A DNA stretch of 64,000 bases from Amblyomma americanum (Eukaryota > Arthropoda > Arachnida > Ixodida > Ixodidae): the NCBI RefSeq assembly GCF_052857255.1, contig NC_135505.1:24638269-24702268 (forward strand). Direction: 5' to 3'. Both the position numbers and the translations under genes were made by a program. This document shows, in pieces, positions 24,195 to 35,719 of this stretch. Within the stretch, counting starts at the first letter, position 1, and every line of letters begins with the position of its first letter. The notes under the pieces were generated by a model. The model searched no databases. It was not told the origin of the DNA and saw only the letters and a list, made by a program, of their open reading frames with translations.

Positions 24195-24790
24195 GCACTA
24201 GGAATAATAAATATAAGTCTGCATATTGATGCTAAATTCTTGACCCATTTTTATATGTTACTGCTAGTCTAGACTCCTTTATAGCTTCTGGAATCGTGCC
24301 GGTTTCGAGCACATGATCAAAGATGGGGTCAAGCACCGAAACAATAAATTTTAAAACGCACTTGATGGTTTTTATTAGGATATGGTTAATACCTAATGAA
24401 GTTCCATAATAAATATGATGTTCGCGTAAATTTCTCTTTGACATGTTCGCTCTCAAAGTAAACGTTGAACGGCGCTATATCTGTGAATGTAAAATTGGAG
24501 TGGTCCTCTTCTGTGTCTCAAAAAAAAATAAAATACTCATAAAGTGCTCGGCTGCCGCTTTCCCAGTTTTTCAAAACCATGGGAATTCTTCTCTCAGGTG
24601 AGCTGTTGCTGAGGATGATACTGAGAATTTTCCAGGTGGTATCTTGATTACGGTTAGAGATATCATAAAATACATCTTGATGGTATTTTTCACTGCAGGC
24701 CTCAGTTGCCCGTTTAACCTGTTTCTCGCTACCTTGAATTATTGCAGTGAAAAAGATAGGCGTGCGAGCAGAAAGGCGCACTACGAATAG
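24195..24790 (-). mobile_element. LINE fragment, linker and RT fingers
   Basis: The - strand carries ISNRNQDTTWKILSIILSN and, after breaks, FDHVLETGTIPEAIKESRLA followed by VTYKNGSRI. This is the 'n.sl..g.fP..wK.a.v.pi.KkG' finger block upstream of RT motif A. It is truncated on both sides. Confidence 0.55.
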
Positions 24791-25194
24791 TTTTTATTTT
24801 TTATCATGTCCATATAAGCCCGTGTGATTCATGATTGGTTTTCACAGCGAAAGCTGCAAAAGCTTTCTGCGAGTTTTTAGTACAGGCCATTTAAGCATTA
24901 CTCGGCAGCAGTGGAACGCATTTAGTCTCTCCAGTCGACGGGAGAGAGTGAAGGCCGAGAAAGAGAGCCGCCGTCTGCTGTGGCACTGGCCGATCCGAAC
25001 GCGCCGCCGAGGATGAGAGAGAACGCGTCTTGCCACAGCTGGCGTAGATAGGAGGACAGTGAAAAAAATAAACAGATGCAGAATGGAGCCGTCGGTTAAC
25101 TGAGTGCGTTGTTGGGTTAGTCAGTTAATTGACTAAACTTCCATGCCTTCGAATTTATCTCTTAATCTTATCTTATATTAATCGCTTTCATTTA
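24791..25194. other. Intron, nothing recognised
   Basis: A short near-palindrome region around 24840-25036 gives open frames on both strands, but no family is recognised. Confidence 0.4.
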
Positions 25195-26326
25195 GACGGC
25201 TCGCAATTCACAGTTATAGGCAATCAAGATTCCGGAATAACGAAAGTCATCTCAGGCGTTCCCCAAGGATCGGAGCTTTGACCGCTGCTCTTCCTAACAT
25301 TTATTAACGATCTTCCTAACGGCATATCATCGAGTATACGTTTATTTGCTGACGACTGTGTTCTTTATCGTCGCATTTCCACTAACTCTCACCAGTCCTT
25401 GCTCCAGCGCGATTTAAGTCTCATTGAATCATGGAGTTCAAAATGGCACGTAACTTAATGTTTCAAAGTGAAAGTTTCTGCGTGTTTCTTGAAAGCAGCA
25501 AAACCGCAGCTACCTGTATTAATTAAATTAAACAGCCCTCTCTGAAACCGTTTCTTATCGTTACCTCGGCGTAACTATCAACGACAAACTAACCCGGTCA
25601 GATCACATTCAAAAACTTAGAGCAGACGCTCTCGGTTTCATCAGAAGATCCCTCTCCGCTTCCCCTCCTTTCGTTCGAAAATTCGCCTGCGAAACTTTCA
25701 TCCGTAACAAACTATAATACGCATGGACAATCTGGAGCCCCCATCAAGCATATCTAAATAATAATTTGGAATCCATTCAGAATCGTGCGGCCCGTTTCAT
25801 GTCATCCCAGTCTGACACTCCCCTCAGCATAACTGGAATCAAAGCCTCCCTTGACCTTCTGACACTTCTGACACTGACACAAAAATTGCACAACTTTGTA
25901 TCATAAACTATACGTTCATTTTCCTCATCGACCAAACTTTCTTTTACAGCCGCCACTACGAACTTCTGGCCGCAATTTTAATTCAATGAGTGTTCAGCGT
26001 CTTCATGGTCACAGTGACATTTTCAACAGGTTATTTTTCCCTGCACAGTTGCAGCATGAAATGAATTACCCGAATAAATAGTCTTCGTGCGCGACGCACT
26101 TAAATTTAGGACTAAACTAGCTGCCCATCAAACAAATAATGACAACAATGTCCTTTGTGCGTAATTTTTAATATTTCGTGCCTATGTGATTGTGGTCCGT
26201 GTTGCGTTTTTATGATTTTGCAGTTATGCTGCTTATAGTATGGTTCAGGATTTTTTGAAGTTTGCTTTGTTACAGTTTACGGTATCCTTGTATTGTAGTA
26301 GCTGTTCCCGTTTTCCTATTACTGAC

Positions 26327-26330
<4 letters not shown>
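25195..26330 (+). mobile_element. CR1-type LINE, RT motif B to 3' end
   Basis: The + strand reads ITKVISGVPQGSEL, then PLLFLTFINDLPNGISSSIR and LFADDCVLYRRIST. This is almost the same as the element at 55636-60330 (VTSGVPQGSVLGPLLF, IRLFADDCVLYRR), so it is a second copy of that family. The FADD box is intact. Stops and frameshifts interrupt the thumb and the C-terminal region up to 26100. It ends at the TA microsatellite. Confidence 0.75.
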
Positions 26331-26407
<77 letters not shown>

Positions 26408-26416
26408 TATATATAT

Positions 26417-26497
<81 letters not shown>
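26331..26497. repeat. Compound (TA)n(CA)n(TA)n microsatellite
   Basis: About 85 bases of TA, a short CA run (26418-26447) and another 50 bases of TA. The predicted YIYI/ICVC open frames across it are artefacts. Confidence 0.97.
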
Positions 26498-26500
<3 letters not shown>

Positions 26501-27984
26501 ACACACAAACAAGGTCGGAGGTTGGACTGCGCAAAGTCCTTATGACAGTTTGAAGTTACAAAAGATGCGTCTTCTAACTAAAACCAGTAGCGAATCTGCG
26601 CTTGTGCACCCTTCTCGTCCTTTTTGTGTGTGGGCGGTACCGTTTGCTGACAATGTCGCCACGACGGTAGGCCGATGCCACCGAGACAAACCAATGCCTC
26701 AACGCTCCCGCCGGGACTTCAGGTTTCGAAGCCCGCGGACGCCACAGAATGAGACTCGCAGGCGCAAAAATTCTTGCAGACGCTAATAGCTGCGCGGATA
26801 ATAACTTTTTTACACAGGTGTCTGACATGGAGTGTCAAGATTCGGTACACTCCAAAACGTGTTATAGAAAAGCAGATCTATTTATTTGATATTGAGAGTT
26901 TCAGCTCTTCTTTTTTTTTATTGTCATGAACTCATTTGCCATTATCTTGCTTTAAAGGTTTTTAAGCAGAATGCGACAGGATGCGCCATCGTGATGGCCC
27001 CACAGTTTTTCATGTACCTGCAGGAGTGTGATTATAAATCATGTCAAGAATGCGGCAGTAACGCACGAAGTTTACAACATGTCGTCTTCGCTCTTTATTC
27101 GCACATAGAAGCTTCAGATGTTCGCTGAGAAAATGGAGGGCGTGATAGTTGTCTTTTGACGGTGTTGTTCTTAGCTGGGCATGCTTAGCTTGGCATGAAT
27201 GGCGTGGAAAACCTTCATTCGAATCTCGTGAGCTATAGCTAGTGTTTCTGTGCCAAGTCTCGATGTTATAAATAGATTCTGCGACCGCCCTCTTGATTCT
27301 CGCCACAGCAGGAACAAACAGTTTGTTTCCGAGCATTGTACTCGGCGTTATTAGGTAGAGCAAGGTAATAGAAAAATCAGCTTTCACATTCACTGAGTAT
27401 CTTATCCGCGCTGCCCTATCTTGAGCTTGCAACAGTTTGAAGATTCCAGTGCTAGCTCGCAGATTGACGCATGTTCACCAGCTCGCGGGTGTTCAGCCAA
27501 GTTCATTAGGATCCGTTTTGTATCCTCTTCGGCGGAACGAGACGTCTCGAGGGAGTCTGCAAGGTCTTTCTGTCGCAGTGACGTCCAGACGAATTCTCGT
27601 AGTCTTTAATAAGGGAGTAATTACTAATTGTCATCAGCCAAACTGCCGCCCCGCGACTACAAAGGAAAGCTATGGAGCTTCCAGAAATACATCGTACTTC
27701 GAATCCTCCTTAAGCGTTCCCCTAACCATTTGACCATTCTCCTACCATTTGACCAATCATTGTGTTACTATCTCTAGATATATAGCTGAGGTATTTCGGG
27801 AAACTCTATGGAGCAGCGTCCGTCGGAGGCGCAAGTGAACAACTGATACACTTGTACGCCCGGCAGCTTCCTCCACACGGCAATGCTCCCTAGTAATTTC
27901 TCATCGCGCGAAGTGCGCACACATATAGAAAGATATTTTCGACGACGTGTCAATAAAAACATATTACTCACATGTTCAAGAAAG
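26498..27984. other. Intron, nothing firmly recognised
   Basis: A 140-codon - strand frame (27432-27010) is open but matches no family I know. Its basic, Arg-rich middle and lack of flanking splice signals argue against a host exon. The phrase 'ccatttgacca' recurs twice near 27725-27755. Confidence 0.4.
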
Positions 27985-29565
27985 TATACTACAGGGCAAG
28001 TTGGTGAGACATTCTTAAAAAAACGTAGCGCAAAGACCGGATGAAGAAAGACGAGGACAGGACGGTGCTATGCTTACAACTCAATGAAATTGAACAATGA
28101 AAAACGTCCGAACACTCTGCAACAGCGCGTGCACATCGGCAAATCTCAAAAGAATGCCCTACAGTGATAATACGCAAACAGGCGGAAAAAGAAAACTAAA
28201 AACTTCAAAATACAGAGAATAAATGTAAAAAGAAGAGCGCGCGCTCATGTAGGCCAATATGCAATCTTAGATGCGTTCTAAAAACTTTCGTTCCTTTTCC
28301 ATCACATGAATAGATGGTGTGCTAATGCACGTGTTACTACTGCACTTCGCTGTTCAAGTGGCTTCCAAGATTTTCCTTGCCAACTGATCGGTACCACGTC
28401 GTAATATATGAGTGTGATTCACAAAGGAATAACAATCTTTGCAGCCCTTGCAGTGCTTTGGGAAGTGTTCACCCGCTTGCTGACGAAGTAAAGGCATCCT
28501 CATCCAGTCTCACGTTTAGGCATGGCCAATGCATCACTCTCCCACAGCTAAGGGAGAACTAATAAACAATCCCGGTGGCGCATGATACGTGCGGCTTCCG
28601 GTGTTTTGTGCCACATGCTGAACATTTAACCCTCTTATGGTCAGCCAAAGCACATAGCCATGCAAGCTTGAGGCGTGCTGAAAAGACGATATCAACCTCA
28701 AATTTCGCTGCCAGTCTGTTCAAGTTGTACGAGAGCCGGTGTATATAGGGCATAACCTGTAACTTTCTTTTCTATTGTTCTCCAGGTGCATTTTCCTGTG
28801 CTAGCTGGACATTTTTTCCTTGTCAATTTTTTTTTTTGCTGAGAGCCTGTGCGACTGACTCTAGAACATCAGCAGGAAAGCCTGCTTTCTTCTGTCTTTG
28901 AACTTGACTATCGAAACTTCTGGCCGCTATGCCTCGCTTAACGAGCTTTGGACGTGATGAGTCACAAGGCAGTAGTGTTTTCTTGGGCCGAGGCTGTTCA
29001 GCCCACCAAAAGTGCCCAACAATGTTAATATGCGGGTGAATACCTGAAAACTGATTGGAATCATGTGTCGATAGTTCAATGGAAAAGGACAATGAATTCA
29101 TGATCTTTTTCAATCGTGTTAGGATCAAATCTGCAACTAAGACCAAGGCACCTCTAAGACAAAGTTTCAGAACAACAAAGAAATCATCAGCATAACTAAA
29201 TACACGCACAACGCCCTCATCGCTTAACTAGGACATCCACAGTCATCCAAACTAAGCCAAAAAAATGTCGCACAGAGCAGCGGCAACGCTTGAGCCAATC
29301 CAAAACCCACTTTTCTGTATGTAGAAATGTTTCGGGTGGCTAATAATTGTAGAATTGAGGTATAGGGTCAGGAGTTCCAGAAAGGATTCAGTATTAACAC
29401 CGCAAGAATTCTGAAACAAAAACGTCCTTCCTCTTTAATACACTCCCTCACAGCGATGAACAGTGTGCGGCACAGAGTAAAAAAGTTGCTCAATGTCCAT
29501 CGACAAAGCCAAGTTAGCTGAGGTTCAAAAAAAAAAACGCTACTGGCTTATGTCTCTTCACGTTC
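27985..29565 (-). mobile_element. Penelope-like element, left member of inverted pair (RT plus decayed GIY-YIG)
   Basis: Read leftwards: RT motif A SMDIEQLFYSVPH (about 29500), motif B IGSSVAAALCDIF (about 29270) and catalytic box FSYADDFFVVLK (about 29205). A linker follows (SQVQRQKKAGFPADVLESVA, 28880-28920), then YIHRLSYNLNRLAAKFEVD, Cys/His KHRKPHVSCATGIVY, a degraded GIY-YIG core, and the tail LPKHCKGCKDCYSFVNHT. The left end at about 28000 carries CAAGTTGGTGAGACAT, a variant of the PLE terminal string. Several stops make it inactive. Confidence 0.7.
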
Positions 29566-29569
29566 GATG

Positions 29570-30570
29570 CTCGTTAAGCGAGGCATAGCGGCCACATGTC
29601 TCAGGTCAGCACTCCTCAAATCATGTCCTCACAGAATAGCCAGGTTCAAAGACTGAAGAAAGAAGGCTCCCCTTCGGATGTTCTAGTGTCAGTCGCAGAG
29701 GATGTCCGGGAAAAAATTACAGAAGGAAAAAATGTCCAGCTAGCACAGGAAAATGCTCCTGGAGAACAACAGGAAAGAACGTTAGAGGTTGTACCCTATG
29801 TACACAGGCTCTTGCAAAACTTGAAGAGAGTGGGGCAGCGAAATTTGGGCTTGCTATCGTTTTTTGAGCACCCCTCAAGCTTGCAAGGCTATGTGCTTTG
29901 GCAGAACAAGAGGGGGTTAAGAGTTCAGCATGTGGCGCAAAAAACCGGAAGCTGCACGTATCATGGGCCACCGATATTGTTTATCAGTTCCCTCTTAGCT
30001 GTCGGAGAGTGTACATTGGGCAGACGGGCAGACGCCTAAAGGTGAGACTGGGTGAGCATGCCTCTTCACTTCGTCGACAAACGGGTTAAGGCTTGCTAGA
30101 GCACTGCAAGGGCTGCAAAGATTGTTATCCCTTTGTGAATCACACTCAAATATCAGGAATCAGGACGTGGTACCGATCAGTTGGCAAAGGAAATCTTGGA
30201 AGCCACTGAAATAACGAGGTGCAGTAGTGACGCGTGCATTACCACACCATCTATTCATCTCATGGAAAAGGAATGCAGGTTTTTAGAGCGCATCCAAGTT
30301 TACATATTGTCCTATATGAGCGGGCGCTCTTCTTTTTAGATTTCTGCTGTCTTTTTCTTTCTTTCGCATGTTTTTAGCTTTTTTTTCCGCCTCTTTTTGG
30401 ACTATCAGTGTGGGGCATTCTTTTAAGATTTGCGGATGCGCACGCGTTGTTGCAGAGTGATGGGGCTTTTTTTGTTGTTCAGTTTCTTTCAGTTGTAAGT
30501 GTAGCACCGTCCTGTACTCGTCTTTCTTCGCTACGTCTTTTTGCTACGTTCTTGCTATGAACCTTTGTAA
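29570..30570 (+). mobile_element. Penelope-like element, right member of inverted pair (linker plus GIY-YIG)
   Basis: Homologous to the left member from the linker on: NSQVQRLKKEGSPSDVLVSV, YVHRLLQNLKRVGQRN, a frameshift near 29930, then DIVYQFPLSCRRVYIGQTGR, a good GIY-YIG core, and HCKGCKDCYPFVNHTQIS. The 3' region ends near 30545-30570 with decayed terminal sequence. It starts at CTCGTTAAGCGAGGCATAGC, about 640 bp further into the element than its partner, so the two copies are 5'-truncated at different points and joined head to head. Confidence 0.75.
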
Positions 30571-30699
30571 CAAAAGCTTTCATCGAACTTCTAGAAATAA
30601 CCGGGGAAATCCTGCTAATAAATAACCCGCACGTGTTTGCTTCACTTCCTCCTGTATAGGTAGGAAGGTGAGAGTGAAAGAAGCAGAGAAAAAGGTGAT

Positions 30700-31358
30700 G
30701 TGATTCCCCGAGGCAACAGAAGCAACCACCCGCACAGCTGGGCTATTTTCCAACTCTCCTAACGTAACTGCTCTAGAAACTAATGTGATAATATATGCCA
30801 TGCAAGGAGCATCACTGCTCACTAAACACCAGACAACTAACACCTATACCGTCTCCTGCAATGTCGTCCGCAACATAGAGCGCAGAATATTGGGAACCTA
30901 CCTACATGCTATCCTGATAGAATCTTATGGGAGCAATCCGAACATTAAAATCACCATGTGTTGGATTCCTGCTCATGCTGAGATCAGGGGAAATGAGATG
31001 GTTCTTCAACGGGCCTGCGAATTCAACAAGCGGGCGCCTTCGATCCCCTGCCAAATCCAACGTCAGTGAAAGACCACGCAACAAACAGAGAGCAAATAAA
31101 TGAACACAACCAGAACACCGGCGAAAATCGCACAATTTTACCCCAAACGTAAACCGTCACTGAACACGGAACATCGAATAGGCACACATCCTTTGCAGAG
31201 TTGAAAATAACTCTCTCCTCACTACACTAATGCCCTACAACTTAGGATGGCGTGACACAGCTCACTGTCTCAACTGTACAGAGATCAAGGAAGACACAGA
31301 GCACATTCTCTACTCAAGTATCACTGCCATTACCTCTCCCTATTTACCTTACCATCCC
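30700..31358 (+). mobile_element. I-type LINE, RNase H and C-terminal zinc region
   Basis: The + strand reads SNPNIKITMCWIPAHAEIRG, then NEMVLQRACEFNKRAPS, the 'WiPgHagi.GNe.AD..A' signature of LINE-encoded RNase H, with the catalytic Asp replaced (NEMVLQ). A decayed CTEIKEDTEHIL-type zinc motif follows at 31275-31310. The 3' end is interrupted by the Ruka SINE at 31360. Confidence 0.65.
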
Positions 31359-31359
31359 C

Positions 31360-31589
31360 GCCGCCGCGGTGGCTGAGTGGCTATGGCGCCCGGCAGCTGG
31401 CCCGAATGACGCGAGTTCGATCCCGGCCGCGGCGGCCGAATTTCGATGGAGGCGAAATTCTAGAGGCCCGTGTGCTGTGCGATGTCAGTGCGCGTTAAAG
31501 AACCCCAGGTGGTCGAAATTCCCGGAGCCCTTCACTACGGCGTCTCTCATAGCCTGAGTCGCTTTGGAACCCCCATAAACCAAACCAAA
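31360..31589 (+). mobile_element. Ruka-type tick SINE
   Basis: The head GCCGCCGCGGTGGCTGAGTG holds the A box (TGGCTGAGTGG), and GAGTTCGATCCCGGCCGCGG contains the B box. The body has TTTCGATGGAGGCGAAATTC, AGGCCCGTGTGCTGTGCGAT, CCCCAGGTGGTCGAAATTCC and CCCTTCACTACGGCGTCTCT, ending CCCCCATAAACCAAACC. I recognise this as the Ruka SINE described from ticks. Compared with the form I remember, about eight bases are missing before the CCCCCATAAACC end. Polymerase III transcription from the internal boxes is expected. It sits in the 3' part of a LINE. Confidence 0.88.
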
Positions 31590-31619
31590 TCTGTCGGGCA
31601 TTTCGCGGTGCATGGGAGA

Positions 31620-31921
31620 GGAAAGTTGTGCGCATGTGCCGTTACCATGACAAGAGAGGAGCAAGGTGCGGCATGCGCTTCGTCGTCGCGTCGCGCCCGT
31701 TCCATCATCGGAGCCGAGCGTGACGTCACGCGGATCAGGAATTGTGCGCATGCGCCGATACCATGGAGACGAGGGGCACTCCACAGCTGCGCCGCGTTCT
31801 TCGTCACCGCCTCGCCGCATGCCCCTCTATCACCGGAACAGCACGTCGCATGCGCAGCATTGTGCATAAAAGGTGGTGATGTAATGGGCGTCTGTATCAC
31901 ACGTTTGACATGCTTGCAGAG
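31620..31921 (+). promoter_or_regulatory. GC-rich promoter of TPEQR-repeat gene family, copy 1
   Basis: Contains a CRE palindrome (TGACGTCA, 31721-31728), an NRF1-like palindrome TGCGCATGCGC (31745-31755), further GCATGCGC sites (about 31670 and 31848), and a TATA-like CATAAAAGG (31865-31873) some 50 bases before the ATG at 31922. Copy 2 at 43600-43881 has the same set in the same order, which supports a real promoter carried with the repeat. Confidence 0.6.
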
Positions 31922-33176
31922 ATGGAGAGTCCAGCCGCTTCTAAGCGGCGGTATTTATTTATTTATTTAGTTATTTATTACAGGTACCTGCAGCGCACGA
32001 AGGCATTATTGCAGGCGGAAACACAATAACTTCTGCTCGTTTGGCCGAAAGTACGGAGGATAGCAAAAATACAATACAAATACACACAATAGAAATACAA
32101 AAAATACAAAATACAACTAATCATAGATGAGGAAAAGCATGCACTGAAGGAGAACAACCGCGCTCCATAAAAACAATGACACTAACGAAATGAAAAGACA
32201 AGCGCAAGAGAACTGCGCGTGCAGCACTGAGTGACGCCGGCTGGTAGCCTGCTCCACTCATTGATCATCCGTGGAAAATACGAGGTTTTGTAAATATCTG
32301 TCCTACATTTAATCCCTCGGGTCTTCCACTGATGATCAAGTCGTCTAGAAAAACAGTGAGGTTGAAGCAGGTACCGCTCTTTGTCAATGCTCAGATTTCG
32401 AAAATTGATGCGATGCATCATTTGCAATCTCAAATGTTTCCTACGATTAGCTAAAAAATCCACAAATAAAGTGGTTTTTAAGAGACGTGACACTAGTTGA
32501 GAACCTGTAACTATTGGACACAAATCTCGTTGCATTATTCTGGACGCGCTCGAGCATGTTACATAAGTAAGCAAACTGGGGGCCCATACAAGGCAAGCAC
32601 ACTCAAGAATTGGCCGTATGTAAGTGAAATACCGGAGTTGTTTGACATGAGACTGCGCTTTATTGAAATTTCGTTTTAAGAAATTAAGCATTCTGCAGGC
32701 TTTGGATGTGATATACCCAACTTGCCTCGTCCATGTTACGTTAGATGTAAAATAAACAACGAGATACTTATATTCAAGTACTTTTCGCAAAGGAACAACT
32801 TGTAATGAGTAACTCATTGCTCATAACTAACGTTACTCATTACATAAGACAAGAGAGGGTTAACTCTTCCGATCCCGAGGTTGTCGCCTCGCACTTGGCT
32901 ACTCAACAAAGAGAGAATGAGCATCAGAAGGCGAAGAGAGCAGCGGTGACGCCCGAACAGAGAAAGCAACGCCTTGCAAAACGGAGATGCCCGACTGCCG
33001 AACGTAATAGACGCCGCACAGCCGCCGAGATGAAGCCTATGGAAGGCGTCAGTCAACGGGAACCAAAAGAAGAGGACGTGAAGGCCCGTCGCGTGACTGA
33101 TTACACCATTCGAGTTTCCGAAAAACAAGCTCAGCCAGGGAAACGCACTTTCGCTGAGTATATCCTGGCATAGCCG
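31922..33176 (+). pseudogene. TPEQR-repeat (STPR-like) small basic protein, copy 1, split by LINE
   Basis: The ATG at 31922 opens MESPAASKRR. The frame is then cut at 31951 by a - strand LINE and resumes near 32848 as RQERVNSSDPEVVASHLA, RENEHQKAKRAAVTPEQRKQ, RLAKRRCPTAERNRRRTAAE and finally VKARRVTDYTIRVSEKQAQ to the stop at 33174-33176. The KRAAVTPEQR...RLAKRR...AER pattern resembles the 23-residue STPR repeat (as in silkworm FMBP-1), a predicted basic helix that binds DNA, and is common in tick proteins. Function is unknown. Copy 2 (43882-45910) shares promoter, order and ending. Apart from the insertion the frame is open, so decay is recent. Confidence 0.6.
31952..32847 (-). mobile_element. 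CR1-like LINE 3' portion inserted in TPEQR gene copy 1
   Basis: From 32817 down, an intact 211-codon stretch reads VLEYKYLVVYFTSNVTWTRQ, YITSKACRMLNFLKRNF and RYFTYIRPILECACLVW, then ends MINEWSRLPAGVT. This is the thumb and C-terminal part of CR1/Jockey-type ORF2. The 3' UTR ends in a (TAAA)n tail (31952-31980, TTTA on +). The lack of stops suggests recent insertion. The right border contains a palindrome GTAATGAGTAA...TTACTCATTAC (32801-32842). Confidence 0.7.
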
Positions 33177-35719
33177 AGCTAAGCCACTGCCAATTTTTTC
33201 CTCCTCCTCCTCCTCCTGCGACTTGCCCGTTGCAGAAGAAGGGGAGAGGAGAGGCTAGTGCGGGTATTGAACGAGGTGGAGAGGAGAATCACCAAACATG
33301 GCGGGGGAACCCATCACATAACAGCCACAGAAGCGATGGTGGCAAGGATGCAGCTGCGCAGGTCGATGCCGCGTTGCCGAGGTGCGGAGAGGAGACAACG
33401 ACAGTTCACAAAAAGTGTGCACCGTGGCATGCTCTTAGATTCGCCATGCCAGTGGACGAGGCTATTCTCCATTCCGACGAGAAAGTCGCCACATGTTGAC
33501 GTCCTGGCTGAACGTGCAAAACCGCACCGCTAGCGGTGATGTTGACGCTGGTTTTGCTGCGACGACGAGCGATGGTACCGTGGCAGGTGGTGAAGACGAA
33601 CATGCTAATGTCAACCGGCTTTCGCTGAACAATGCGCTAATACGGTGAGCTTAGCTTTCGTAGGCTTAATAGGAGAGTGTTCTTCGCATATTTGCCTAAG
33701 ATAGTAACAACCTATAATTATGTGCCGTGTGCATTTGTTATTCGTAATATTGCAGTTCAATAATAAAGGCGAATGCGATGTTAGAACGATTTCAAGGCTT
33801 GTTTTGTTGTGCTCTGCAAAGTGACGCCGTTTCGGGGCTAGTTTTACATTGAGTTACTGGCTGGTAGAACATAAAAACAGGACGAAGATCGCTTATACCT
33901 TATGTAGCTGCACCAGTATGCTTAATTTGTGTATTCAGATTTGTAAGAAGTACATCAGGAATAGGAGAGGTAGAAAGCGTAACTTGCGCGTACGTGTTTC
34001 AAATACGTTTCTAGAGTTATTATACAATATGACAAAATTATTGGAATTACTATTATTCTCGCTGATGTTGACATTCAAGTTTCCTCCGCACATGAACCTA
34101 AGGTTGTTTGCACAAATGTACTCGAGAAATAACTCAAGGAAGGTTCAGAAGTTCAAAATTCTTCACTTGGAGGCCTCTCCACTAACAGCATTTCATGCTT
34201 GTGTTTGGAAGTCAATACTTCAAATTTATCAGTAGTGTTTAAGAACTCTGTCTCTACTTAATAGTCGAACCTAAATTAGTTTAAATGGCAACACCACCTC
34301 CTCTCTGATTACAGTCGTTTTGAAACTGAATGGTGCACGCATCGAAGTGGAACATTGTAGAAGGCACATTGCAGCATTTTCATTGTACTATCTAGCCGTT
34401 AACATAGCAGAGTTAAACTGAAAAATAAATTCCCTTACAAGATTCACAATACCGCTATTCGTTTATTAAAACTGATCGGAAATTTCTATGGAGGACACAA
34501 TTCCGCGATGCTTTTTTTTTAAGTGAGTGGACTATGGAAGTATAATTACTCGTGATGTTTTATTTTGTTCAGCTAAGTTAGTGCCGAAAGGTAATTCAGC
34601 AGATCTTGGCGAGATCAGGTTCATCCCTTATTTGCACAGTTCAGCGCGGCGCGTTTGTATAGCAAACATCTTTTTGGGCACCTATCGCGGATATGAAACA
34701 GGCCACCACAGCAGGCAGCCCAGAGCACGAAATAAAAGCCTTCTTATTCGAACCAGAAAATTTTCTTGGGTATACCGCTGACAGTCTTCTTAGACGCATT
34801 GGTGTTTAGGGAAACTCATAGTGATTTTGCGTTCTTATGCTTTCGCGATAAGCTGCCGCAAGTCTTAAAACATACGCACAGTGGACTAAACAGCTTTACT
34901 GGCAAAATGAAAACTGCCGAACCGCGTATGCTTTACGCCGGGTACTTCGTAACCACAAGTCGTTGTTTTCTCTTTGTTTCTTGCAGATAAGGTGACCTTA
35001 TTTGTAGCATCTAGCAGCTGCACTTTACGGCCGGTTGCAAACGATTACAGATGAAGCCCGCTGTTCAATTCGTTTCTTGTTACCGGCGGGCAGCGGATTC
35101 AAGGATTGACTGTTTGCCATTCATAGTTCCGTTAATTTTCGCCGATGCTTACCCAGCATATCGTAAGCTGGTAAACAAATGGAAACAAAATTATGTACAC
35201 TCACTTAACGCTAACACTTACAACTCACTTTCGACACGTATTTAGGCGCGTATCACGTGTTTATGCACTTTCTCAGGTGCCGATCGCTTCGTTTCCACGA
35301 AGGGTTTTGCTCATGCAGAAAAGTATCCGCTTCGCCACGGACAGCATCGGTGCTCTCAGAGGCCTTAGACAACATCCTGCGCTTAAAAAAATTAATACTA
35401 TAGCTGTCGAGGTCTGTTCGCTTGATTTTAGTGTGTCGCTATGATGCAGTGCGTCGCCCCATTAGCCTCTTTCTCAGGAGTTAGTTCCTTCAGTTAGTGC
35501 TCGGCTCGCATTTATAGCAAGATGCGTGCCATGTCCAAACTTAAGGACTAAACGCCGATATTGAGGGTTAAAGTGATCATCGCTCCCCCTTAAAGCTGTT
35601 TTTTTTCTCTATAGAGTCTGTTATAATCGGTTGTTGGTCTTATCGTAAAAAAATCTTAAGAAGTTTGGCCACTCAGGTAATTAGGCGAGAATTATTTCAA
35701 TCGCAGGCAATTAGTGCGG
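33177..35719. other. Intron, nothing recognised
   Basis: Apart from a (TCC)n run (about 33200-33219) and AT-rich unique-looking sequence, there is nothing I can name. A 128-codon + frame at 33849-34235 has no family. Confidence 0.45.

Noticed and set aside
26245..26786. Open frames rich in YIYI and ICVC
   Set aside because: Translation of the TA/CA microsatellite.
27010..27432. 140-codon - strand frame as a host exon
   Set aside because: No recognisable domain, no splice signals at its ends.
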